This document shows, in pieces, positions 23,232-33,080 of a DNA stretch of 64,000 bases. Below the pieces are notes generated by a model. That model had not been told where the DNA came from. It saw only the letters and a program-made list of their open reading frames with translations, and made no database searches. A program made the position numbers and the translations under genes. Source of the stretch: Plasmodium brasilianum (Eukaryota > Apicomplexa > Aconoidasida > Haemosporida > Plasmodiidae); NCBI RefSeq assembly GCF_023973825.1, contig NC_090118.1, forward strand, positions 652,501-716,500, in the 5' to 3' direction. The stretch's first letter is position 1. Each line of letters starts with the position of its first letter.

Positions 23232-24443
23232 TTATGCCTTTTTTGCTCTTTTTTTTTGGCGTTCATCACTATTATTCGTGTTATCTTTACTGCTTTTTTT
23301 GTGTGCACTTTTTTCTCCCTCTTTATGCTTCTCCCCCTCTTGCTCCTTACCCGTAGTCCTTTCCACCTCCTTACTCTTTGTTCTGCCTCCTTCCTTATCC
23401 CGCTCCTTATCCGTTGTTCTTCCTCCCCCCTTATCTCGCTTCTTATCCGTTGTTCTGCCTACCTCCTTATCTCTTTCCTTGCCTTTTCCTTTCTCCTTCT
23501 CTATGTCTTTTTCCCTTTTTCTCTCCCTCTCCCTCTCCCACTCCTCTCTTCCTCCGCTTCTGCTTCTGCTTCTGCCTCTGTGCCATACTCTGCTTCTATC
23601 CCTACTTCTAGCATCCCTACTCCTGTGCATACTTCTATCCCTACTTCTAGCATCCCTACTCCTATGCATACTTCTATCCCTACTTCTATCATCCCTACTC
23701 CTATGCATACTTCTATCCCTACTTCTATCATCCCTACTCCTATGCATACTTCTATCCCTACTTCTATCATCCCTACTCCTATGCATACTTCTATCCCTAC
23801 TTCTATCATCCCTACTCCTGTCCATGGCTCTATTTCTGTACCTGTCCCAGTCTCTAGTTCTCTCTCTATAATACCAGTCCCTATCCCGACTTTTATTTTC
23901 CTTACTCCTGTAGATCATTTTGTGTCTAAACAACTCTTCATTGTATATGCTTTTATAATTATATGAATGTTTCCTCCTTTCTGAATCTATCTCTCCCCAC
24001 CGTTTTTCGTCTCTGTATTTGCTTCGATAACTTTGACTATGACTCTCCTCCTTATAAAGCTTCTTAAATTTATAATTGTAATACCTTTCTCTTTGTGCTA
24101 CTCTCCTTTTTTCATCCTCTTTTAATATATATTCTTTTTTAACATCATACGGTAACACACTTTTGCGGTCTTCCCTTGACAAGTAGTCATCTTTTTTGCT
24201 ACTAGTCCTTATGTTATATTCGTCTCTATATGTTCTGACAATATTAGTATCGTCCAGCTGTTTGAAAAAGGGCTTCAACTTTCTTCTGTTACTGTGGTCA
24301 TTCCCCGATCTTCCAGCAGCTCCTCTGTCGAGTTCCCCTCGTTTGACCGCTACTCCGTCAACTGCTCCTCGTTCTGCTGCTGCTCTGTCCTTCTTATTTT
24401 CTGATTCTCTTTTTTCATTCTCTGCCTTAACTTTTAGGTCCAT
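23232..24443 (-). CDS. RS-repeat (SR-like) nuclear protein
   Basis: The product is 403 residues from the ATG at 24443. The N-terminal third is charged (Lys/Glu/Arg). The middle carries five to six copies of a 13-residue unit around RSMHRSRDDRSRD, encoded by a 39-bp repeat at about 23610-23830. The C-terminus is Lys/Glu/Arg-rich with repeated TTDKERDKEGGR-like units. No RRM is visible. Arg-Ser/Arg-Asp repeats of this kind occur in splicing factors and nuclear-speckle proteins, so a role in mRNA processing is inferred. The frame stays open upstream of the ATG to a possible acceptor (ataacag at about 24465), so a short 5' exon cannot be excluded. I cannot assign an orthologue. Confidence 0.75.
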   Translation of the reverse strand: MDLKVKAENEKRESENKKDRAAAERGAVDGVAVKRGELDRGAAGRSGNDHSNRRKLKPFFKQLDDTNIVRTYRDEYNIRTSSKKDDYLSREDRKSVLPYDVKKEYILKEDEKRRVAQRERYYNYKFKKLYKEESHSQSYRSKYRDEKRWGEIDSERRKHSYNYKSIYNEELFRHKMIYRSKENKSRDRDWYYRERTRDWDRYRNRAMDRSRDDRSRDRSMHRSRDDRSRDRSMHRSRDDRSRDRSMHRSRDDRSRDRSMHRSRDARSRDRSMHRSRDARSRDRSRVWHRGRSRSRSGGREEWERERERKREKDIEKEKGKGKERDKEVGRTTDKKRDKGGGRTTDKERDKEGGRTKSKEVERTTGKEQEGEKHKEGEKSAHKKSSKDNTNNSDERQKKRAKKA

Positions 24444-24802
24444 CTTTTCCTTTTCCGTTTTACCTGTTATGAAAAATACGAATACATGGGTGCACTGGGA
24501 TAAGTACGTACACTAGTAGGGGTGTGCAAATTGGCAAAAAGGAACATATGGGAGAGTCTTTTTCCATGCCTGCACTTGCGCAAGAATGCTTGAAGTGCAT
24601 CTCAAAGGGGTAATAAAATAATAAAATAAAAACAAAAAATAAAAATAATAAATAATAATATAATACTAAAATAATAATAATAAAATAGTAATAATAAAAG
24701 AATACTAAAATAATAATAATAAAATAGTAATAATAAAATAGTAATAATAAAATAGTAATAATAAAATAGTAATAATGCAATACTTCAATCTGTTCAGCCA
24801 AT
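24444..24802. other. Intergenic between two minus-strand genes
   Basis: It is dominated by a taataataaaatag-type repeat at 24605-24775, which creates long Tyr/Phe/Ile-rich minus-strand frames. There is a possible 5' exon for the RS gene but no clear donor and ATG pair. Confidence 0.6.
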
Positions 24803-27800
24803 TTAAGCAAACGCACTTATGCACAGCACACCCACACATGGTAATGCGCATGCACCGGAAGACGCACCTTGGGGGCCCGCACACGAGGAGAATGCCTGGA
24901 GGGATGCGACTTGAGCCTGCCTCTCTTTGTATTTTCCGAGAAAGAAAGCTGTTCTATAATTTCCAACATTCAAAAACCTAAAATTTTCATTAATTTTTCT
25001 AAAATTAATTTTAGGACAATCTCTCTTTTTATAACTCTTAGTCATATAACTATGAGCAGCTTTAATATTATCTCGTTGATGTATTTTTTCAGGTAAAGGA
25101 TTGATTTTGAACCATGGATGTTTAAGAGCATTAAAAGCAGTTAGTCTTTCATATGGTTGCCACCTTAATAATTTTTTAATTAGATCTAATCCTATATCTC
25201 CTACACCTTGTATATTTCTAATAGCATTCTCAGTGTCAATCATTTTGTTCGGATTGACATTATTAATATTATTTGGATGAATAGGATTAAATGCTATATC
25301 ATTCCAATATGGTAAATTTTTTAAAAATTTCATATCTTTATCATTAGGAAGACCTAATTTATTTACAATTAATTTTAGTATATCTGTTTCATTTTCAGCT
25401 GAAAATAAAGGATTACTAGTAACTAACTCAGCTAATACACAACCACAACTCCACATATCAACAGCTGATGAATAATACTCTGAACCTAATAATAATTCTG
25501 GAGGTCTATACCATAAGGTTATAACTCTATTAGTCATATTGGATGAAGTCATATTCGTATGATATCTAGCTAATCCAAAATCAGCTAATTTTAATATTCC
25601 ATTTTTATCAATAAGTAAATTAGCTATTTTTATATCTCTATGTATTATATTATTCTTATGACAATAATCTAAAGCACTCAACAATTGTAAAAATATATTT
25701 TTTATTTCTCCTATAGTAAACAAATTTTCATTTTTATATCTCTCTCGTTGTGTTCTTTCTTCCCTTAGCAGTTCAGAATATCCTGATAAGTCAAAAGGTA
25801 CATACTCAAACACCATCCATATGGACATCTTTTCTTCTCCTTTGCTTTGCGCGGACTTCATCCATGAGGCGCGCGAGCGGGTCGACGAGTAATGCGACGA
25901 GTCCGTTGATGAGGAGCGTGCAGAAGATAGTAACGATTCTGTCGATGAGTAAAGCGACGAGTCCGTCGATGCAGTAATCGATGAATCTTCTGTAGAACTA
26001 CGTAACCTATCTATCGCCAACCCACGTGATGTGCCTGATAACAAGCTACACCCAGATTGTTTCCCACACACTTTGTCCCCCTTTCCCATTATGGACAATT
26101 GCAATTTACGCTTTTTCATTGCATCGCTCAATGATACAGTAACATTGCATATGTTTTTTTTATCCGCCTCTTCTTCTACTTCCCTTTTTTGGTATTGATC
26201 AGAGGGAAAGTCGTCCATTCGGTCTGAATCATCGTCATTTGGAATTTTTGTATATATAACCCCCATTAGTTCAACAATATTTTTATGTTTTAGTAAATTT
26301 AGAATAGATATCTCTCGTATATACGTTTTAGCTAGCCCTTCTTTATTTCCATTTAATTTTAATTTTTTTAAAGCAACTCTTTTATTATTTGTAATGTCCT
26401 CTGCCATCCATACATCCCCATATGCACCTTGTCCTACTTGATGTATTTTAACAAAATTTTTTACATTCATTTTTATTTCCCCTTTAAGTGAGTTTAAGAT
26501 TAACTCGTATAAATGTTTTTCATATTCTTTTTCTGCTTGTGCTCTTAAGCTTCTTGCCTTTGCTTTTCTAAGTATTTCTTTCTTTATTTTTATGATTATG
26601 TTGGGATCCTTCTCAAGATTGCTGATACCATCGCTTAGCTTAATATTACTATAGAATTTATTTGTCGGATCTTCCTTACACGGCTTGTTAATGTTGGTGA
26701 TCATACTAGTGCTAAAGTTAATGTTAACATCAGTATTAGCATCGGTATTAGTATTAGCATTAGCATTGGTATTAGCATTAGCATTGGTATTAGCATTAGC
26801 ATTGGTATTAGCATTAGTATTAGCATTAGCATTAGCATTAGCATTAGCATTAGCATTAGCATTAGCATTAGCATTAGCATTAGCATTAGCATTAGTATTA
26901 GCATTAGTATTAGCATTAGTATTAGCATTAGCATTAGTATTAGCATTAGCATTAGCATTAGTATTAGCATTAGCATCAGTGTTAGCATTAGCATTAGTAT
27001 TAGCATTAGCATCAGTGTTAGCATTAGCATTAGTATTAGCATTAGCATCAGTGTTAGCATCATCAGTATTAGCATCAGAATTAGCATTAGTATTAGCATC
27101 GGTATTAGCATCAGTATTAGCATCGGTATTAGCATTAGTATTAGCATCAGTATTAGCATTAGTATTAGCATCCGTATTAGCACCGGTATTAACATTAGTA
27201 TTAGCATCCGTATTAGCACCGGTGTTAACATTAGTATTAGCATCAGTATTAGCATCCGTATTAGCGTTAGTACTACAATTCGCTTTTAACTCATTCAATA
27301 AAGTTTCCTTATTAGTTGTGCTGTTCGATCTTTCCAGCATCCGAAATTTATTGCAACTTTTTTTATTTAAATTATTGCTTGTTAATGTTTTTTGACTTTC
27401 CTCTGTCGACATGAAGAAACTGACCGATTTGCTCACACATGTGTTCTTCGTTGTGCACACTCGTGTAACTGCCGGGGTGTTAACAACATCCTTCAAAGGG
27501 GGTTCTAATGAAGTAATAGATACAGCAGATGGAACATAAGAGGCAAAGGGGGCGGGCGTAGTAGATATGTCTAATGGGGCAAACACGGAGGACGTGATGG
27601 GTGCGGCTAATGGAGCATGCATAGCAGACGTTGTGGACATAGGTAACGGGGCTAACGGGACAAACGGGGCCGAGGTTGAGGACAGAACACCATAAGGAAT
27701 AAACGTCGAATTAATATTACTAGTGTTAAGGCACTTCTTCAACTTTCTCATGTTTCTGGACGCAAAGTCGTCACCCCCTCCTCCCCCTTTTTCATAGCTC

Positions 27801-29194
27801 GATCTCTTCCCACACATTAACATGTTCATAAGGTTATCATACACATCCACGGAATAGTTTATATTTCCTTTATTATCACCATGTAATGCATTTTCTAAAA
27901 TAATCATTGGACTAAGCTGCCCTGGGTAACACAGAACATCACACATAAAGTTGTTAAGAGGGTATTCTTTTATATCAGTTATGGTCACTTCGCCTATACT
28001 AATACAGTTAGATGCAGTATCTTTTTCCTTTTTGTTCTCTTCCTCTGTTTTGTTCTCTTCCTCTGTTTTGTTCTCTTCCTCCTTTTTGTTCTCTTCCTCT
28101 GTTTTGTTCTCTTCCTCCTTTTTGTTCTCTTCCTCCTTTTTGTTCTCTTCCTCCTTTTTGTTCTCTTCCTCCTTTTTGTTCTCTTCCTCCTTTTTGTTCT
28201 CTTCCTCCTTTTTGTTCTCTTCCTCCTTTTTGTTCTCTTCCTCCTTTTTGTTCTCATCCTCCTTTTTATTCTCTTCCTCTTTGTTACCACCTCTTCGTAT
28301 ATTCAAAATTTTGCACAAGTCTTCATTCCTGAACCCCTCGATAAGTCCTATCTGTTCGTGCTCTTTTTGTATGATTGCCTCTAAAAGGTCTTCTACTATA
28401 TCTTTCTGTTTGCATTTATTTGTATTCAGTAGATTGTAAGATATGTAGGCATTCCACAAAGTGTTGATGCTTTTGTTGATGTAACCGAACCCTTTGTGTT
28501 TGTAATTACTTACATCTATGTGTTTCCACAGAATGTTTTCTAAATTAACGTTATCAGGCAAGTAGCTCTTCAACTCAGTACGGTTAAGCGGGTCACTGCT
28601 AATGATAGAGCTGTTAGGAGGACCACTTCTAACCAGAGAGTAAATTATCGTACGACTGCTAACCCCTTTACACTTTCTCTTTTCGTGTTGCTGTCTCATC
28701 TTATGTTCTTCTTCACCATTTTCCACAGTTGTGTTTCCACATTTTTTTCTTTTTTTTTTGTTTCCTTTATTTTTTTTTTTCTTTTTCTCTCCTTTTTTTG
28801 CGACTTTTCTTTCCTCGTCCCAGCAAAAGTTGTTCAAGTATCCCAAGAAAAGGTCCTTCTCTTCTTCCCCTGAGCATTTTTTTAAATTATTGTAAACTGT
28901 TATTGTATCTTCTCTTCCTAAGCTATCAATTATTATCTCTAAATTATTCCAAATTCTTTTCTTTATTTCTTCTTTTTTAATGAATGAAAAATCATAAATT
29001 AAATTTCTTTTAAACATGGATACTTTGGATAAAAATGATGGATTCTCCAAATTTTTTATAAATTCTTTTCTTATGTCTTCCTCAAGACTGTTGCATTCTA
29101 GTAGGATATTCTCTCTACCGGAGCAGATATGCTTACCCGGTCCACCCCTGAAGAGGTCGAGAAAGAAATCATTTCGATCTACCCCACTTACCAT
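24803..29194 (-). CDS. CRK3: cdc2-related protein kinase 3 (CDK-like)
   Basis: The product is 1463 residues in one exon. The kinase domain lies at about 912-1410: glycine loop GQGAYG (921-926), ATP lysine K943, a TYIREIS helix in place of PSTAIRE, catalytic HRDIK (1185-1189), DFG (1205-1207), and the CDK-type VITLWYRPPELLLG activation segment. An insert of about 130 Ser/Arg/Glu-rich residues splits the N-lobe before IWMVFEYVPFDLSGY. The long N-terminal region is low complexity, with a KKEEEN hexapeptide array (18-bp units, about 28030-28275) and a long ANT/AND/ANA array (about 26730-27265). The domain resembles the CDK9/12-like transcription kinases; in P. falciparum CRK3 is reported as nuclear and essential. 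The start codon sits in ATGGTAAGT, a perfect donor context, so the true start could lie in an upstream exon. Confidence 0.9.
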   Translation of the reverse strand: MVSGVDRNDFFLDLFRGGPGKHICSGRENILLECNSLEEDIRKEFIKNLENPSFLSKVSMFKRNLIYDFSFIKKEEIKKRIWNNLEIIIDSLGREDTITVYNNLKKCSGEEEKDLFLGYLNNFCWDEERKVAKKGEKKKKKNKGNKKKRKKCGNTTVENGEEEHKMRQQHEKRKCKGVSSRTIIYSLVRSGPPNSSIISSDPLNRTELKSYLPDNVNLENILWKHIDVSNYKHKGFGYINKSINTLWNAYISYNLLNTNKCKQKDIVEDLLEAIIQKEHEQIGLIEGFRNEDLCKILNIRRGGNKEEENKKEDENKKEEENKKEEENKKEEENKKEEENKKEEENKKEEENKKEEENKKEEENKTEEENKKEEENKTEEENKTEEENKKEKDTASNCISIGEVTITDIKEYPLNNFMCDVLCYPGQLSPMIILENALHGDNKGNINYSVDVYDNLMNMLMCGKRSSYEKGGGGGDDFASRNMRKLKKCLNTSNINSTFIPYGVLSSTSAPFVPLAPLPMSTTSAMHAPLAAPITSSVFAPLDISTTPAPFASYVPSAVSITSLEPPLKDVVNTPAVTRVCTTKNTCVSKSVSFFMSTEESQKTLTSNNLNKKSCNKFRMLERSNSTTNKETLLNELKANCSTNANTDANTDANTNVNTGANTDANTNVNTGANTDANTNANTDANTNANTDANTDANTDANTNANSDANTDDANTDANANTNANANTDANANTNANANTDANANTNANANANTNANANTNANTNANTNANANANANANANANANANANANANTNANTNANANTNANANTNANANTNTDANTDVNINFSTSMITNINKPCKEDPTNKFYSNIKLSDGISNLEKDPNIIIKIKKEILRKAKARSLRAQAEKEYEKHLYELILNSLKGEIKMNVKNFVKIHQVGQGAYGDVWMAEDITNNKRVALKKLKLNGNKEGLAKTYIREISILNLLKHKNIVELMGVIYTKIPNDDDSDRMDDFPSDQYQKREVEEEADKKNICNVTVSLSDAMKKRKLQLSIMGKGDKVCGKQSGCSLLSGTSRGLAIDRLRSSTEDSSITASTDSSLYSSTESLLSSARSSSTDSSHYSSTRSRASWMKSAQSKGEEKMSIWMVFEYVPFDLSGYSELLREERTQRERYKNENLFTIGEIKNIFLQLLSALDYCHKNNIIHRDIKIANLLIDKNGILKLADFGLARYHTNMTSSNMTNRVITLWYRPPELLLGSEYYSSAVDMWSCGCVLAELVTSNPLFSAENETDILKLIVNKLGLPNDKDMKFLKNLPYWNDIAFNPIHPNNINNVNPNKMIDTENAIRNIQGVGDIGLDLIKKLLRWQPYERLTAFNALKHPWFKINPLPEKIHQRDNIKAAHSYMTKSYKKRDCPKINFRKINENFRFLNVGNYRTAFFLGKYKERQAQVASLQAFSSCAGPQGASSGACALPCVGVLCISAFA
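26730..27265. repeat. Asn/Ala/Thr/Asp codon repeat inside CRK3
   Basis: Hexamer and 12-mer units (gcattagtatta/gcattagcatta) on the plus strand encode ANTN/ANAN/ANTD on the minus strand. The opposite-strand Leu/Val/Ala frames are artefacts of the repeat. Confidence 0.9.
28030..28275. repeat. 18-bp Glu/Lys/Asn repeat inside CRK3
   Basis: About 13 copies of an 18-bp unit encode (K/T)(K/E)EEEN on the minus strand. The plus-strand Phe/Leu/Ser frames overlying it are artefacts. Confidence 0.9.
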
Positions 29195-31442
29195 CTTTTA
29201 AAAAAGGAAGTGGTAGAAAGGGGAAGAGGAAAAAGGAAGACGCGGAAAAATGAAGACGTGGCAAAAGAAGGATACAGTAAATATGGTATGTTAGTAAAGA
29301 TGCAAGACAACAAAAAGACGCTTACGAACACAAACAACTTATATACCTATCTCAACCCAGTACCTATACCTTTGCCTCCCTTTATACATTACTTTTTTTA
29401 TATCAAACATATGCTACTTTCCAATATGCGCTTGCAATGGATTGAAATTATTTTTGAAAAATTTATGTATATATTAACGGGGCTATGCATGAACACTCAG
29501 GTAAAAGCAATGCATAATTGAACAAATGCTAACATAATATACATCACAGCCATATCCCCATTTTGCAAATAACATAAAAAAATAAATAAATAAATAAATA
29601 AATAAAATAAAAAATATATAAAATAATATATGTTATGATATATCATATGTAATAGCATATATTACATATAAATGGATATGTAACATATGATATGATATAT
29701 AACATATGATATGATATATTACATATGATATGATATATAACATATGATATGATATATTACATATGATATGATATATTACATATGATATGATATATTACAT
29801 ATGATATGATATATTACATATGATATATGGCATACAATACAATATGATATATGGCATACAATACAATATGATATATTCCAACAAAGGGAAGATATGAACT
29901 CCTATAAACATGTTACTTCCTTTATTTTTTAAAAAATAAGGAAGTATCGAATACTGCACCAAATATTTTTTTTTTTTTTTTTTTCTTTTTAAAAAAAAAG
30001 GTATACGGGTACTAACGAGCTCACATATTATATTATGGTCGCGCTTATAAAATATTTATGTACATATGCATAGATATATATACGTAATACATATACAAGT
30101 ATATGCATACATTCGTATATTTTGCGCTTGTGTTTAGTGCTATACCACTAGCGCCTATAATTGCTTATACCGTTTATTGTTGTTATCTATTCAAAATTTC
30201 CATTTAATCGTGAAAAAAAAAAAATAAATAAATAAAATAGAGTAAAAGTAAAAATAAAAGAAAAAGTAAAAGATAACACTAACTTTTACTTTAATGCTGA
30301 CGCTAAGGCTGATGTCGAATGTGCAGTGGAGGGAAGGAGCACAATCAGCTGTATAGAATGAGGGCAAGGATGAAAGCCGAAGGCATCTGTGATCCACACG
30401 AGGGGAAGAATATTCGTTTGTAGTATTAACGTTTAAATTAAAAAAAAAAAAAAAAAAAAAATAGCTTTAGTTCTTTCTTCCATGCATTAAATAATTAAAA
30501 AGTTAAGAAGTTAAATAATTAAAAAATTAAATAATTGTGGTACAAAAAAAAGCGAAAAAATGCGATGTAACGGTTGAACGTTTGTAGCTGATGTTTGAAT
30601 AAAGCTAACTACAAAACAAAATATGTTAACTGAACAAATGTATTTATAAACAAATATATTCCATACATACATCCATCTTTCTTTTTTTTCTTTTTTTTTT
30701 TTTTGTTTCTATTTCTTCACCATTTTTTCGCATATTTTTGCTCATTTTGTGCTCCTTGTTTTCACCATCATGAGAGAGTAAAAAATATGAAAAAAAAGGC
30801 TTGGGTTGAATTTAAAAAAGTATATGTTTATATTTATTTCCCCTTTGTCTTGTTTTCATTCCATAAAAAATTTAAGTTGTATAAGCTCAAGTTGAAGTAT
30901 GCTTAAGCAGCCGTATTAATAGGTGACCCAACTTAAAATATAACAATCGTAAATTTAAAATAAACGCGAGATTAAGGTCAAAAATTCAAATCGGTTAAAC
31001 GTTTTTTTTATTTTTTTACCTGACCACGTACAGGTAATACCAGAAGATGTGTACTACATTATTGTCACTCTATTTATATGCAACTATTTTACATATTCTA
31101 CTAAGCCGCTAAAAAAATAAAAAATGGAAAAAGTGGAAACTCAAATGGACGTTATTTTACTTTGCAATTTTCGCAAAATGTGTACATTTTTGTAATTGTT
31201 AAGGATCGAAGAAATAATTAAAAAAAAAAAAAAAAAATTAGCAATAAAATTGGTTAATAAAATATGGTTAAAGTTAATTAAGCAACTGCCAAATAAACAA
31301 AATAAGGAGCAAAATAGCAAAGACAGGAAGGTACAAAAAGGAGTAGACAGTCTAAAATTATATAATTATGTATAAGAGAACACTATTATATTAAATAGTT
31401 CTTGACTTATTACCCATTATTATATTTAGATAAATATATTGC
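29195..31442. other. Intergenic upstream of CRK3; AT repeats and one GC-rich island
   Basis: It has an acatatgatatgatatatt repeat at 29630-29880, poly-T at 29970-29985, poly-A at 30438-30460 and further A-runs to 31240. An unusually GC-rich, non-repetitive block of about 120 bp lies at 30292-30412. It is open in several frames on both strands and could be a small exon or a structured RNA. No confident gene is found. Confidence 0.5.
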
Positions 31443-31926
31443 CTATTCATAAAATTGTAGGACCAAGCATTTTTTACAAAAATGGAAAGGTTTGCAAGTG
31501 TGCAAGAGAGGCGGGAAAATGCGCAATGTCCTCTAGTGGAAAACGTCGAATAAACAAAAAAGGGAAAGAAAAGAGAACGCAAATAAATGAACAAATAAAC
31601 AAACAAATTAACAAATACATAAACAACTAAACAAATAAATAAATGAATATATAATTATATAAACAGATGAACATATAAATAATTATATAAACAGATGAAC
31701 ATATAAATAATTATATAAACAGATGAACGTATAAATAAATAAATAAACAGATAAACATATAAATAAATAAACAAATGAACAAATGAACGAATGAACAAAT
31801 GAACAAATGAACAAATGAACAAATGAACATATAAGTAAAAAAAGATTCCTTTACTTTGTCATCTTCGTATTTTATTATATCTCCCCATATGGGTAAAGCT
31901 ATTTGTCTTCAAGTTTTCGTTATTTT

Positions 31927-31957
<31 letters not shown>

Positions 31958-32207
31958 GTGCAACTTACGCGAGAAAAAGAAATATCGTACATATGCATAT
32001 GCAAATAAATACGGAATTATGCACGCATACATACACATATGAATACGTACACATACGAATACGTACACATACGAATACGTACACATATGAATACGTACAC
32101 GTACGAATACGTAAACATATGAATACGTACATATTTGAATACATACCCTTACTCATATAAGTGTATAATTTATCTGCTTTACAAACATCTTTGTCCGTAT
32201 TTTTCAT
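31443..32207 (-). CDS. Candidate small spliced gene, 68 residues, unknown
   Basis: In minus-strand order, exons 32207-32143, 31906-31855 and 31532-31443 join in phase to 207 nt. The protein begins MKNTDKDVCKADKLYTYM. The middle exon reads IALPIWGDIIKYEDDK and is followed by a GTAAAG donor. The last exon has a good polypyrimidine acceptor (gttttccactag) and encodes a C-terminus with HxC and CxxC-like residues (LLHTCKPFHFCKKC), ending QFYE. Introns contain the 15-bp cgtacacatacgaat repeat (32035-32155) and aacaaatg/cagatgaacat repeats (31660-31830). The first donor (gtattc) is weak; a better one (GTAAGG) lies 7 nt earlier but breaks the phase. I do not recognise the protein. Confidence 0.35.
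31660..31830. repeat. Mixed AT-rich tandem repeats
   Basis: Units of atataaacagatgaacatat-like sequence (about 25 bp) are followed by aacaaatgaac (8 bp). They lie in the second intron of the candidate gene or in intergenic DNA. Confidence 0.85.
32035..32155. repeat. 15-bp minisatellite (acgtacacatacgaat type)
   Basis: About eight degenerate copies in tandem give open frames on both strands. They lie in the first intron of the candidate 31443-32207 gene if that gene is real. Confidence 0.85.
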
Positions 32208-32376
32208 TACTCATGAAAATTTCCCTTGCCTTTCTATTCCTTTTAAACTGTCTTAAAAAATGTAGTCGCCTAGCTTTTCGAATGTGTACATATAACATGT
32301 GATAACAAAATATATATATATATATATAAAATAAAATATAAAAAAAGTAATATAAGAAGTAAAATTAGGTGCAAAA

Positions 32377-32607
32377 CTAGTTGTATAATGCGCCGTAAAA
32401 ACTAGGTGCACATCTCAAGCTGAAATTTCTATTTACTCGCTGTTTTTCATTATCATCATGTTCTTTCCATTAATCATTCTCACATATATGTATATATATA
32501 CACACATATATAGGGGCACATACGTTAATTCATGACTAGCATTATGAACATGTTGAAGTGTTCGTATTATTTGCTGAAAATATAACAATTGTTTTTTATT
32601 ATACAGT

Positions 32608-32641
<34 letters not shown>

Positions 32642-32834
32642 CCCTCACTCTGCCACCTTGAAACAAGATTCTCAAGAGAGGAAAAAAAAAAAAGAGGATA
32701 ACGACTCTCGTCCATACTACTACTATTATAATTTCCATCATTGCTATCACAGTGTTGTAACGAATTTTCCTTTTTTTTTTTTACTCCTCTAGTTGCACAT
32801 AAAGCATGAACAGCACAAGGGATGATAAGATCAT
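32377..32834 (-). CDS. Candidate small spliced gene, 54 residues, unknown
   Basis: Four minus-strand exons (32834-32785, 32670-32649, 32573-32524, 32419-32377) join in phase to 165 nt. Donors are GTAAAA, GTGAGG and GTATGT, and two acceptors are ttttcag and tttcag. The start MILSSLVLFMLYVQLE is hydrophobic like a signal anchor. Exon 3 reads IIRTLQHVHNASHEL and exon 4 ends FYGALYN. It is head-to-head with the RFC1-like gene, whose start is only 12 bp away. Exon 2 is only 22 nt and is the weakest part. No family is recognised. Confidence 0.33.
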
Positions 32835-32845
32835 AAGTATGAACA

Positions 32846-32859
32846 ATGAGCACACAAAG

Positions 32860-32890
<31 letters not shown>

Positions 32891-33048
32891 TATACAAACA
32901 AAATAACAAACTTCTTTAAAGTAATAAAAAGTAATGTTAAAGGAAATGAATTAATTCTTTCGTCGACTTGTAAAAATAATGACTACAGTGGTGGTGGTAG
33001 TAGTAATAGTAGCAGTAGTAATAGTAGCAGTAGTAATAGTAATAGTAA

Positions 33049-33080
<32 letters not shown>

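Noticed and set aside
26685..27395. 236-codon Leu/Val/Ala plus-strand frame
   Set aside because: Antisense of the CRK3 ANT/ANA repeat.
27951..28439. Ser/Phe/Leu-rich plus-strand frame
   Set aside because: Antisense of the CRK3 KKEEEN repeat.
29129..29521. 130-codon plus-strand frame overlapping the CRK3 start
   Set aside because: No ATG-supported independent start outside CRK3, mixed composition, no homology recognised; probably promoter DNA.
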